64,000 bases of DNA from Planctomycetota bacterium (GTDB lineage: Bacteria; Planctomycetota; Phycisphaerae; SM23-33), in contig JAKJER010000004.1 in the NCBI GenBank assembly GCA_022705325.1, positions 1 through 64,000 of the forward strand. The letters are read 5' to 3'. This document shows positions 1 to 7,900 of this stretch, one piece after another. Both the position numbers and the translations under genes were made by a program. The stretch's first letter is position 1. Every line of letters begins with the position of its first letter. The notes beneath the pieces were generated by a model, which was given only the letters and a program-made list of their open reading frames with translations, ran no database searches and was not told where the DNA came from.

Positions 1-134
1 GGGGCATTTTGGCCTTGGATCAGGAAGGAGAATGTGCAAAATGTGGATTGACAGAATTCGGGGGGGGTACAATACAAACAAGCTGGCCCGGTGGCGGAGT
101 CGGGCGGGCTATCTGGGAAATCCCGGTTTAGACC

Positions 135-162
135 TTGACAAAACGCCAGTCCCGCGTATGCT
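135..162 (+). promoter_or_regulatory. Candidate sigma-70-type promoter
   Basis: TTGACA at 135-140 is followed after 16 bases by TATGCT at 157-162. The -35 box is a full consensus match and the -10 box matches four of six positions. It faces the sugar transferase about 350 bases downstream. It is a sequence match only; promoter rules in this phylum are not well known. Confidence 0.35.
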
Positions 163-418
163 TATATATGGCTGGATGGATGTACTTCTCCGGCAGCAGC
201 AAATCGGTCAGCGAGGAACGTTTCAGCCCATTCCAGGCGAAAGGGAGTTCGCTGTAGATGTTGTTCTACAGGCCGTTGAGGGCCTGCATGATGGAACGGG
301 CTCCTGTCTGGGACGACAGGCTCGAAAAGACCGAGAAAATCGCACATGGAAATTGCCTGCCCGGCGGGGCGAGTCGTATGTTGCATGCGGACATAACGCC
401 CCCGCCCAAACAGGCAGC

Positions 419-437
419 CTCGTCCCTCAGGGACGAG
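419..437. repeat. CGTCCCTCAGGGACG-type hairpin, copy 1
   Basis: CTCGTCCC and GGGACGAG form a perfect 8-bp stem with a TCA loop. The same core with the same loop recurs at 18609-18631, and a variant is at 25022-25040, so this is a small dispersed palindrome family. Here it lies in the leader of the sugar transferase with no T-tract, so it is not an obvious terminator. Confidence 0.6.
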
Positions 438-516
438 CGATGCGGGAGTTCTCTGGAGGAACCATCCGCAGGGGACGGCAGATGTGTAACGGCCGTTGGA
501 GGCTGAGGAGTACAAG

Positions 517-1173
517 ATGCCCGAACCGATCACAATGATCACGGTAGGCGGCGGCATGATGGGTCTGGTGACCCACCTGGCCCGCCGGTATTTCGAGATC
601 GCCAAGGAAGTCCTGGACGTGGTGTTGGGCTTCGTGGCCCTGTTGTTCTCCCTTCCCATTCTCCTGTTCTGTGCCCTTCTGATCAAGCTGAGCAGCAAGG
701 GTCCGGTCTTCTTCACCCAACTCCGCGCGGGCAAGGGCGGCAAGCTCTTCCGCATGTACAAGCTGCGGACGATGTACACCGACGCCGAGCATTGCAGCGG
801 CGCGGTCTGGGCCGGCGAGGGCGATCCGCGGATCGTCCCGGCCTGCCGGTGGATGCGGCGCAGCCACATGGACGAGTTGCCCCAGCTCATCAACGTCATC
901 AAGGGCGAGATGTCCCTGGTCGGGCCCCGCCCCGAGCGCCCCGAGATCCTCGAGCAGCTCGAGAAGAAGTACCCCAACATTCGCCAGCGGCTGGCTGTCC
1001 GACCGGGCATCACCGGCCTGGCCCAGGTCCGCAACGGCTACGACACCACCGTCGAGGCCTTCCGCAACAAGCTGGAGGCCGACCTGGAGTATATCGAGAA
1101 CCGCCGTTGGGGCACCGAGTTGCGGATCCTGGTGGCCACGGTAACCAAGTTGAACGATCGCTCGGCCCGTTGA
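517..1173 (+). CDS. Sugar transferase (undecaprenyl-phosphate sugar phosphotransferase family)
   Basis: This 218-residue protein belongs to the bacterial sugar transferase family (WcaJ/EpsL/PglC type), which moves a sugar-1-phosphate from a nucleotide sugar to a polyprenyl-phosphate and so starts exopolysaccharide or glycan repeat-unit synthesis at the inner membrane. A hydrophobic helix near residues 30-55 (FVALLFSLPILLFCALL) precedes the conserved core KGPVFFTQLRAGKGGKLF. Later come RMYKLRTM, the SHMDELPQLINVIKGEMSLV segment, GPRPERPE, and RPGITGLAQV. It is the short form without the N-terminal multi-spanning domain. The ATG at 517 is chosen over an in-frame TTG at 496 because GAGGAG lies six bases before it. 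It stands alone here; the glycan cluster near 40-49 kb could be its partner. Confidence 0.9.
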   Translation: MPEPITMITVGGGMMGLVTHLARRYFEIAKEVLDVVLGFVALLFSLPILLFCALLIKLSSKGPVFFTQLRAGKGGKLFRMYKLRTMYTDAEHCSGAVWAGEGDPRIVPACRWMRRSHMDELPQLINVIKGEMSLVGPRPERPEILEQLEKKYPNIRQRLAVRPGITGLAQVRNGYDTTVEAFRNKLEADLEYIENRRWGTELRILVATVTKLNDRSAR

Positions 1174-1211
1174 GGGGCCTGGCGAAAACAAAAAAAAGAC
1201 CGGAATCGCTC

Positions 1212-1240
1212 TTGACAGGTTCCGGGTCTGGGTAGAGAAT
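1212..1240 (+). promoter_or_regulatory. Candidate promoter of the PEP-CTERM gene
   Basis: TTGACA at 1212-1217, then 17 bases, then GAGAAT at 1235-1240, about 80 bases before the PEP-CTERM start. The -35 is a full consensus match and the -10 is weak (four of six). No sigma-54-type GG/GC pair was recognised, although some PEP-CTERM genes in other phyla use one. Confidence 0.35.
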
Positions 1241-1319
1241 AAACCAAGCATGTTCTGGACCGGGGCCGTCTCATGCGGCAGGTCTTGGAAAAGCGAGAGG
1301 AAGTTCTAAGGAGATCGTC

Positions 1320-2498
1320 ATGAAAGCGGTTAGAGGGATACTGATTCTGGCAGTGGTGTTCATTGCGACCACTCAAGTCTTCGCGCTCACGGCGCCGCCT
1401 TGGGGCGGCCCGTTCTCCGCCAGCCTTGACATTTGGGCAAACAGCAAGATTTACACCGGCTACAAGGCAGGCAAGGGCCCCGTGGCGCTGCCGGGCTGGG
1501 AGAATGCGCACCTATGGGAGCCGGCGGAGACGGGCGTCACTTACGGGGTCACTCCCGGCTACAACCTCTCGGACCTCGAGACTACCGTCATGAACGGCGG
1601 CCTGCCGGGCGAGACAGGCTGGGGCGTCTTCCGTTTCTACAACGTCCACCAGAGCTCCCCTACCGGGAAGAACGGCATGACGCCGGGCGACACGATCTGG
1701 GAGCACGGAGATGGCGGCAAGGAAATTGTCGGGATCTATTATAACCAGCATGATCTCAGCGTGCAGTTTACGGTCAACCCGATGGGCAGCCCTGACAATC
1801 CCTTCACGTGGTCCCAGAACATTATCTCCGACGGTGCCGAATACATGATGTGGTACCAGAACACCGGGATCTTCCAGAATGGCATGGGCCCGGACGTCAA
1901 CGGGAACGGCACGACCATGATGCCGCCCGAAGGCTACCCGGATCCCGGATTCTCCTCGGGACCGGACGTGGACGGCGACGGCGTCGAGGACAATGAAGAA
2001 GGCTGGCAATATCGCTTTGGGCCCAACCAGTACAAGACTATCGGCTACTATGAGGACGGTACCCCCATCACCGATCCCACTGTCTCCGAACTGGTTCTGC
2101 ACGGCACCAACTGGGACCTCATCAGGGTCAACTTCGACATGGAATACGGGACCGGCCGCGTCAGCAATCTTATCGAGCTGACCAACTCCCCCGAGTACGC
2201 TTGGCAGCCTTGGCCGGAGAACGAGGACTCCTACTTCATGCGGATATTCCCGTACGATCTCAACAAGATGATCTTCCCCGGCCTCCCCAATCCCAACTAC
2301 TCACTTTACCCGGGGATGCAGGCCCATTTCTTCCTGAACGCCTTCAGTACGACCAACACAAAGTACGGATGGGACTTGGTCTCCAGTGACAACTCCAGCC
2401 TCTTCGGCGAAGTTGTCCCCGAGCCGGTGACGATGATCAGCCTGGCCCTCGGCGGCATGGGCCTGGTCGGCTACATCCGCAAGCGTCGCAACAAATAG
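1320..2498 (+). CDS. PEP-CTERM sorting-domain protein
   Basis: A 392-residue secreted protein. The N-terminus is a signal peptide (KAVRGILILAVVFIATTQVFA). The C-terminus is a classic PEP-CTERM anchor: VPEP near residue 365, a hydrophobic helix (MISLALGGMGLVGYI) and a basic end RKRRNK. This signal is recognised by exosortase, which cuts at the PEP motif and attaches or releases the protein at the surface, usually in organisms that make exopolysaccharide. Two short Ca-binding-like loops, DVNGNG and DVDGDGVEDNEEG, lie near residues 197-225. The rest matches no family I know. AAGGAG sits six bases before the ATG. A strong terminator follows, so it is probably monocistronic. No exosortase gene lies in the window. 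Confidence 0.9.
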   Translation: MKAVRGILILAVVFIATTQVFALTAPPWGGPFSASLDIWANSKIYTGYKAGKGPVALPGWENAHLWEPAETGVTYGVTPGYNLSDLETTVMNGGLPGETGWGVFRFYNVHQSSPTGKNGMTPGDTIWEHGDGGKEIVGIYYNQHDLSVQFTVNPMGSPDNPFTWSQNIISDGAEYMMWYQNTGIFQNGMGPDVNGNGTTMMPPEGYPDPGFSSGPDVDGDGVEDNEEGWQYRFGPNQYKTIGYYEDGTPITDPTVSELVLHGTNWDLIRVNFDMEYGTGRVSNLIELTNSPEYAWQPWPENEDSYFMRIFPYDLNKMIFPGLPNPNYSLYPGMQAHFFLNAFSTTNTKYGWDLVSSDNSSLFGEVVPEPVTMISLALGGMGLVGYIRKRRNK

Positions 2499-2527
2499 GA
2501 AAGCGGGAGACAACCGCAGACGATCCC

Positions 2528-2567
2528 GCAACCGGGCGAGCCCACCAGCTCGCCCGGTTGCGTTTTT
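2528..2567 (+). terminator. Intrinsic terminator after the PEP-CTERM gene
   Basis: GCAACCGGGCGAGC (2528-2541) pairs perfectly with GCTCGCCCGGTTGC (2548-2561) across a CCACCA loop. TTTTT starts one base after the stem. A 14-bp perfect stem plus a T-run is the clearest terminator in the window. Confidence 0.93.
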
Positions 2568-2624
2568 GTTCACGCCGGGTACAGTAGAGCCGTCACGCCC
2601 GAACCGGAAAGCGACAAACGAGCG

Positions 2625-4478
2625 ATGAGACCCAAACGCCAACTGGAGTTCGCGGGCATTCTCGCGGTGCTCGCCCTGGTGCTGCCGTCGGCTGTGTTGC
2701 GGGCGGCGGACTTCTTCGTCTCGCCGGCCGGACGCGACGACCAGCCCGGGACCGCGGATCGCCCGTTTCAAACGATCGCGCGTGCCCAGGAAGCGGTGCG
2801 ACAGGCGATCAAGACGGACGGGGCGGACGTCGTGGTCCACCTGGCGGCCGGCGCGTACCGCCAGGACAAGCCCCTGCGCTTCACCGGGGCCGACTCGCCA
2901 CGTGATGGGCGGCGGGCGGTCTGGCAAAGCCAGGCGGGGCCCGGCAAGGCCCGCGTGATGGGCAGCATGCCGCTGACCGGCTGGCGCGAGCACAAGGACG
3001 GCGTCTGGAAGACCGAGCTGCCCGGGGGCCTGGTCTTCCACACTCTGTACGAGAACGGCCGGCGGGCCTGGAAGGCCCGCTTCCCCAACCACGAGCACGA
3101 CCAGCGGTTCCCGACGGCCCGCGGGCGATACCTGGTCAGCGAGGACGGCACGCCCAAGCGGTACAACAAGACGGGCGAGAAGCCGCCGCCCGGGCCGGCG
3201 TGGCTTCGCTGGCCGGCCAGGGACGCTGCGGGCCGGCCGGTCGACATGCCCGCCCCTCGAGGCGACAAGGCCCTGCTGCTGATCTACACGGGCGGCAAGT
3301 GCGACTGGATGCGCGAGGTCCACCCCGTCGAATCGGTCGACCTCGAGGCGCGCAAGCTGGTGTTCAAGACGAACGGCCTGGCCTTCGGCGTGGGCCAGGG
3401 CGCCCGCTTCTTCCTCGAGGACGACCTGGCCTTTCTGGATGCGCCCGGCGAGTTCTACCACGACGACAAGGCCGCCACGCTCTACTACAAGCCCTACGGC
3501 CGGGGCCACCCGGACGCGCTGAACATCTCCGTCCCGCGAGTGACGCGACTGGTGGAGGTTGTCGGCTCGTCGCGCGAGGCGTGCGCGCAGAACATCTGCT
3601 TCGACGGCTTGAGCTTCGAGGAGAGCGACGGCCTTCCCCGCGGCTGGTGGGCAACCGCCTATGGGCGGACGGACGGAGCGCTGATCTGGATGACCAACGC
3701 CAGCCGCATCGAGATCCGCAATTGCCGCCTCCGCAACAGCGGGCGGAGTGGCGTCATGATGATCGGCCACAACGTCGAGAACACCGTCACCGGCTGCCTC
3801 ATCGAGCACGTGGGCGTCAACGGCGTGACGCTGAGCAACCGCTTCTCGGCCCCCGGCGGCGAGCGGGCCACCGACGACCGCTGCGAGCGCAATCGCGTGC
3901 TCAACTGCCGCATCCGCCTGGTCGGCGAAATCCACACCTACGCTTCCTGCGTGAACCTGTTCAACGTGAGCGACAACGAGGTCGGCCACTGCGAGCTGCA
4001 CGACTCGGTCCGCTACGCGGTGACCCTGCGGGGCAACACGGGGCGGCAGTATGGCCCGCCGGTCTCGGTGGCCCTGCCGCCCACGCGGGGCAACCGCATG
4101 CATCACCTGGACATCCGCCGCTGCGGCCAGGACGGCGGGGACATGGGCGCTCTGCACTGCGCCAACCTCAACAACGGCGGCGACGGCAACGTCAACACGT
4201 TCGAGCAGATCATCGTGGCCGACACGCAGGCCGTGGCCTCGGTCAAGGACATTGCGCCCGACGGCATCTTCCTGGACTGGCCGAAGATGTCGATGGACCA
4301 GGTCTTCCGCTGCGTGCAGATTCTCCGTTCCCAAGGCAAGCAGCTTCGCAGCCACAAGCCGGAGAACGGCGACTCCGCCCGCACCGAGAACGTGAGCTGG
4401 AAAGAGGGCTTCCGCGAGGACCTCATGGACCGCCAGCGGATCGGCCTGACGGCGGAGTTCCCAGTCCAATACGAATAG
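2625..4478 (+). CDS. Secreted right-handed beta-helix protein (GH141/polysaccharide-lyase-like)
   Basis: A 617-residue protein with a signal peptide ending near VLRAADFF. It opens with the motif FFVSPAGRDDQPGTADRPF, typical of secreted parallel beta-helix carbohydrate enzymes. An inserted beta-domain region includes LYENGRRAWKARFPN, and GEFYHDDKAATLYYKPYG precedes the helix repeats (IEIRNCRLRNSGRSGVMMIG and similar N-rich rungs, residues about 330-560). This order is like GH141-type and related beta-helix enzymes acting on plant or algal polysaccharide, but catalytic residues cannot be assigned by eye. The next gene starts 41 bases downstream on the same strand, so the two are probably co-transcribed; the gap holds a 12-bp palindrome, ACCCGCGCGGGT. 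Confidence 0.75.
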   Translation: MRPKRQLEFAGILAVLALVLPSAVLRAADFFVSPAGRDDQPGTADRPFQTIARAQEAVRQAIKTDGADVVVHLAAGAYRQDKPLRFTGADSPRDGRRAVWQSQAGPGKARVMGSMPLTGWREHKDGVWKTELPGGLVFHTLYENGRRAWKARFPNHEHDQRFPTARGRYLVSEDGTPKRYNKTGEKPPPGPAWLRWPARDAAGRPVDMPAPRGDKALLLIYTGGKCDWMREVHPVESVDLEARKLVFKTNGLAFGVGQGARFFLEDDLAFLDAPGEFYHDDKAATLYYKPYGRGHPDALNISVPRVTRLVEVVGSSREACAQNICFDGLSFEESDGLPRGWWATAYGRTDGALIWMTNASRIEIRNCRLRNSGRSGVMMIGHNVENTVTGCLIEHVGVNGVTLSNRFSAPGGERATDDRCERNRVLNCRIRLVGEIHTYASCVNLFNVSDNEVGHCELHDSVRYAVTLRGNTGRQYGPPVSVALPPTRGNRMHHLDIRRCGQDGGDMGALHCANLNNGGDGNVNTFEQIIVADTQAVASVKDIAPDGIFLDWPKMSMDQVFRCVQILRSQGKQLRSHKPENGDSARTENVSWKEGFREDLMDRQRIGLTAEFPVQYE

Positions 4479-4519
4479 CCGGTGATGCGAACCCGCGCGG
4501 GTGCGTTAGACGAATCAAC

Positions 4520-7500
4520 ATGCCGAAGGCGCGTTGCACAATTCGCGTGTGGCTTGTCCTGGCGGCGCTGCTGGCGGCGGGGTCGGCACAGGCCCAGCCG
4601 GCTGCGCAGAGACAGGCGAAGAAGTCCCCGCCCGGCGCGGGCCGGCGCGGGCCGGACGATCCCCAGGCGTTTCTGGGCTGCGGGACGGCGGCATCGTTGC
4701 GGGCGGCGATCGGCGACCTGGCGGCGACGTTCGGCCCGCGGTACGGCGGCGGGGCGGCGTACGTGAAGCGGCTGGAGGAACTCGAGCGCGCAGCCGGCAG
4801 CGACGGGATCGATCCGCGCAAGCTGGCCGCCCTGCGGAGCGAGGCCCTGCAGGCCAACCCGCTGATGGCCGCCGGCGGCTTCGACCGCTTGCTGCTGCTC
4901 CGTCGCAAGCGCGGGCAGATCGGCCTGCCGCCCAACCACATCTGCAACGCGGGGCTCCCCCGCGACGGATACGACAACGAGCTGGCCGTGCTCGTTCGTG
5001 GTGCCGCCCTTCGGGTCCGAGCCTCAGGGTCGAGGACCGTAAGGCGGTCTTCGCAAGAGGAGAAACGTCCGGAAGAACGCCCTTACGGGCGCACTACGAA
5101 CCTGCAAACGCTCTTCCGTCCGCCGGCCGGGCGGTTCGTCGGCGAGATGGACCTCCACTGGGACGCCGACCGCCTCGCCTTTACCATGCCCGACGAGACC
5201 GGCTGGCACGTCTACGAACTGACGCTCGACGCGCAAGGGCATCCAGCCGCGCCGGCGCGCCGACTGACGCCGCAGATCGAAGACGCCGACCACTTCGACC
5301 CCTGCTACACCAGCGACGGCGGGCTGGTCTTCGCCTCGACGGCCAACATGACGGCCGTGCCCTGCTGGCACGGCAAGCAGAAGGCGTGCAGCCTGTACCG
5401 GATCGGCCCGGACGGATCGGTGCGCCAACTCTGTTTCGACCAGGACCTGGATCTGCATCCCTCGGTGCTGGCCGACGGGCAGGTCGTCTACAGCCGCTGG
5501 GACTACAGCGGCACGATGCACATGTATCTCCGCCCGCTGATGGCCATGAATCCCGACGGCACGGGCCAGCGCGCGATCTTCGGCTCCAACGCGTACTGGC
5601 CCAACGCGGCGTACTTCCCGCGCCAGGTGCCGGGCGAGCCGGGACGCGTGGCGGCCGTCGTCTGCGGTTATCACGGCGTCAACCGCATGGGCGAACTGGT
5701 CGTGCTGGACGTCGACGGCAGCGGCAAGGTCCCGGCCGGGCTGCTCCACCGATTCCCCGGGCGGAGCGTCAGCTCGCTCGATGACGTCCGCGACAATCTC
5801 GTCGACAACTCCTGGCCGAAGTTCCTCCATCCGCAGCCGCTCAGTTCCCGGTACGTCCTCGTGTCGGCCCAGGTGGCCGGGAACGCCCCGTGGGGCATCT
5901 ACCTGGCCGACATGTTCGGCAACCTCGTGCCGGTGTGGGTGGAGGCGGACCGCGACTGCTTCGAGCCCATCCCGCTTCGTCGCACGCCTCGCCCTCCCGC
6001 GCCGACCGACCGCGTCCAGCCGCACCGCACCGACGCCCTGGTCCACCTGCACGACGTCTACGCCGGGCCGGGCCTGGCCGGCGTGCCGCGAGGCACCGTC
6101 CGGCGCCTCCGCGTCGCCGGCTACGAGTTCGGCTATCCGGGCCTGGCCGGGCCCGACCTCATCGGGCGGGCCGGGCCGTGGGAGGCCATGCGGATCATCG
6201 GCACCGTGCCCGTACGCGCGGACGGGTCGGCGTACTTCCGCGCGCCGGCCAACACGCCGCTGACCTTTCAGCCGCTCGACGCCGAGGGCAAGGCCGTCCA
6301 ACTCATGCGGAGCTGGGCGACAGCCATGCCGGGAGAGGTCATGGCCTGCGTCGGCTGCCACGAGCGGACGCGCGACGCCGCCGCCAACAAGCTGGACCTC
6401 GCGCTGGCTGACGGACCCGACGAGATCGAGCCATGGCTGGGTCCGCCTCGGGGCTTCGACTTCGAGCGCGAAGTCCAACCCGTGCTGGACCGCCACTGCG
6501 TCCGCTGCCACGATGGTTCGACAGGCTCGCCACGCGCTGGTTCCACGGGCTCGCCGCCGGACCTGCGAGCGCGGGCGGTCGTGAAGAACTACGCGGGTCT
6601 GCCGCTGTCCAGGCTGGGCGTGCAGCGGCTGCACCCGCAGGTGAGGCAGCAGTGGGGCGGCGAACGGGCCTTCTACAGCCCCGCCTACGACGTGCTGCAC
6701 CGGTTCATCCGGCGCGTCAACATCGAGGACCAGGTCTCGCTGCCGGCGGCGGGCGAGTACCACGCCGACACCAGCGAGCTGGTGCAGATGCTCCAGGCCG
6801 GGCACTGCGGCGTGCGATTGAGCGAGCAGGAGTGGCATCGGATCGTGACGTGGATCGACCTGAACGGCCCATGCCACGGGACGTGGGCGTCGGTGGCCCA
6901 GCCGCCCGAGCAGGCCGACCGGAAACGCCGCGACATCGCCCGCCGCTACGCCGGACTGGACGCGGGCCCGGGCGCTGGCGCTCGTAGTCCCGCCGTAAGG
7001 CGGTCTTCTGCGGATGCTCTGGACGTTCCAAAACCCGAGGAACGCCCTGACGGGCGCACTACAAACGAAGAAAAGCCTCCGGAAAGCTCTCTGTGGGTTT
7101 CGGGGCGGCTCGCGCCGCGCGAGATCGTCGTCGCACCGTTAGCCGACGGGCCCCGCGAGCGGACGATCGACCTCGGCGAGGGCGTCACGATAAGACTCGT
7201 CCGCGTGCCGGCAGGGCATATGTCGTGGGTCGACGCCCAGACCACGATGACCGCGAATATCAGCGAGTTCTGGATGGGCGGGTGCGAGGTGACCAACGCC
7301 CAGCTTCGGCGCTTCGACCCGTCGCACCGCAGCGGCTTGTTCACCAAGCGTCACGACGACATCAACGGCCCTGGCATCCGCCTCGACGGCGACGATCAGC
7401 CGGCTGTGCGGGTGTCGTGGCGTCAGGCGACGGCGTTCTGCGAGTGGCTGTCTGAACGGACCGGGAGGCAGTTCTCGCTGCCCACCGAAGACCAATGGGA

Positions 7501-7900
7501 GTGGGCCTGCCGCGCGGGCGCCAAGACGGAGTTCTCCTTCGGCTCGCGCGACGCGGATTTCAGCCCGCACGCCAACCTGGCCGACGCGTCGCTGGCCAGG
7601 CCCGGCAAGGCCACCGGCGGCTTGGAACTGCTGCTGGAGATCCCGTGCGAGACGCGCTTCGACGACGGCGCCGTCGCCACCGCCCCCGTCGGCCGATACA
7701 AACCCAACGCCTGGGGCCTGTACGACATGCACGGCAACGCGACCGAATGGACGCTGACCCCCGCCGGGGCCTCCGCCAAGCGCGTGGTTCGCGGCGGGTC
7801 GTTCTACGACCGCCCGTACCGGGCGACCAGCGGGTTCCGCCTGGCGTACGGCGATTGGCAGCGAGTGCATAACGTGGGGTTCAGAGTGGTTTCGCGCTAG
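4520..7900 (+). CDS. HzsA-related propeller/di-heme protein fused to an FGE-sulfatase domain
   Basis: A secreted protein of 1126 residues with a signal peptide ending near GSAQA. Residues about 190-480 carry beta-propeller motifs (FDPCYTSDGGLVFASTANMT, HPSVLADGQVVYSRWDYSG). Two c-type heme sites follow, CVGCH near residue 610 and CVRCH near 660. This matches the family annotated as hydrazine-synthase-alpha-related, which is widespread in planctomycetes that do not do anammox; function unknown. From about residue 880 to the end is a formylglycine-generating-enzyme-like domain (PTEDQWEWACRAGA, WGLYDMHGNATEW, RVVRGGSF). The ATG at 4520 is preferred because the signal peptide begins there; a longer open frame upstream is out-of-frame coding of the previous gene. 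Three in-frame repeat insertions (4994-5101, 6514-6558, 6981-7070) interrupt it. The stop overlaps the minus-strand antitoxin-like ORF. Confidence 0.8.
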   Translation: MPKARCTIRVWLVLAALLAAGSAQAQPAAQRQAKKSPPGAGRRGPDDPQAFLGCGTAASLRAAIGDLAATFGPRYGGGAAYVKRLEELERAAGSDGIDPRKLAALRSEALQANPLMAAGGFDRLLLLRRKRGQIGLPPNHICNAGLPRDGYDNELAVLVRGAALRVRASGSRTVRRSSQEEKRPEERPYGRTTNLQTLFRPPAGRFVGEMDLHWDADRLAFTMPDETGWHVYELTLDAQGHPAAPARRLTPQIEDADHFDPCYTSDGGLVFASTANMTAVPCWHGKQKACSLYRIGPDGSVRQLCFDQDLDLHPSVLADGQVVYSRWDYSGTMHMYLRPLMAMNPDGTGQRAIFGSNAYWPNAAYFPRQVPGEPGRVAAVVCGYHGVNRMGELVVLDVDGSGKVPAGLLHRFPGRSVSSLDDVRDNLVDNSWPKFLHPQPLSSRYVLVSAQVAGNAPWGIYLADMFGNLVPVWVEADRDCFEPIPLRRTPRPPAPTDRVQPHRTDALVHLHDVYAGPGLAGVPRGTVRRLRVAGYEFGYPGLAGPDLIGRAGPWEAMRIIGTVPVRADGSAYFRAPANTPLTFQPLDAEGKAVQLMRSWATAMPGEVMACVGCHERTRDAAANKLDLALADGPDEIEPWLGPPRGFDFEREVQPVLDRHCVRCHDGSTGSPRAGSTGSPPDLRARAVVKNYAGLPLSRLGVQRLHPQVRQQWGGERAFYSPAYDVLHRFIRRVNIEDQVSLPAAGEYHADTSELVQMLQAGHCGVRLSEQEWHRIVTWIDLNGPCHGTWASVAQPPEQADRKRRDIARRYAGLDAGPGAGARSPAVRRSSADALDVPKPEERPDGRTTNEEKPPESSLWVSGRLAPREIVVAPLADGPRERTIDLGEGVTIRLVRVPAGHMSWVDAQTTMTANISEFWMGGCEVTNAQLRRFDPSHRSGLFTKRHDDINGPGIRLDGDDQPAVRVSWRQATAFCEWLSERTGRQFSLPTEDQWEWACRAGAKTEFSFGSRDADFSPHANLADASLARPGKATGGLELLLEIPCETRFDDGAVATAPVGRYKPNAWGLYDMHGNATEWTLTPAGASAKRVVRGGSFYDRPYRATSGFRLAYGDWQRVHNVGFRVVSR
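4994..5101 (+). repeat. In-frame palindromic insertion, copy A
   Basis: GTTCGTGGTGC at 4994-5004 pairs with GCACTACGAAC at 5091-5101 (one G-T type mismatch). Inside are smaller hairpins GACCG/CGGTC and CGCCC-TTAC-GGGCG. The element is exactly 108 bases, 36 codons, in frame with the host gene. It encodes an Arg/Ser/Glu-rich stretch (VRRSS ... PEERPYGRTTN) unlike the surrounding fold. Copies B (6981-7070) and C (56008-56074) share the outer and inner arms. Confidence 0.8.
6514..6558 (+). repeat. In-frame tandem TGGTTCGACAGGCTCGCC repeat
   Basis: Two 18-base copies, TGGTTCGACAGGCTCGCC and TGGTTCCACGGGCTCGCC, 24 bases apart, sit just after the second heme motif and are translated as GSTGSPRAGSTGSP. 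On the other strand they read as EPVEP/SLSNH-like peptides. That matches a dispersed repeat I know from many environmental genomes (TTCGACAAGCTCACC-like), usually intergenic. Here it is in frame inside a gene. Confidence 0.65.
6981..7070 (+). repeat. In-frame palindromic insertion, copy B
   Basis: GTAGT at 6984-6988 pairs with ACTAC at 7058-7062, enclosing CCGCC-GTAA-GGCGG and CGCCC-TGAC-GGGCG hairpins. It encodes AVRRSS ... PEERPDGRTTN, nearly the same peptide ends as copy A, which shows the two share an origin. It falls in the linker between the heme region and the FGE domain, where extra residues would be tolerated. Confidence 0.8.

Larger units (their letters stand above)
1..516. other. 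Gene-free 5' region with hairpins upstream of the sugar transferase
   Basis: No convincing protein gene is visible here. A 168-codon frame open from base 32 is arginine-rich, runs past the start of the next gene and has no family resemblance. The stretch does hold a promoter-like pair (135-162) and three hairpins: CTGTAGA with TCTACAG at 252-271, CCTGTC with GACAGG at 303-320, and a perfect 8-bp stem at 419-437. If the promoter is real, the sugar transferase mRNA would carry a structured leader of about 350 bases. I could not match it to a known riboswitch class. Confidence 0.5.

Noticed and set aside
48..73. TTGACA and TACAAT pair as a promoter
   Set aside because: The spacer is only 14 bases, too short for a sigma-70 promoter; the pair at 135-162 is better.
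32..538. 168-codon open frame with AAGGAG near its start
   Set aside because: Arg-rich, no family resemblance, overlaps the start of the sugar transferase, and the GC-rich code keeps many false frames open.
2301..4469. 722-codon minus-strand frame opposite the beta-helix gene
   Set aside because: It is the antisense shadow of a well-supported gene with low-complexity composition.
3200..4519. Long open frame running into the propeller/FGE gene from inside the beta-helix gene
   Set aside because: It is an Arg/Pro-rich shadow of the beta-helix frame; a clear signal peptide starts at 4520.
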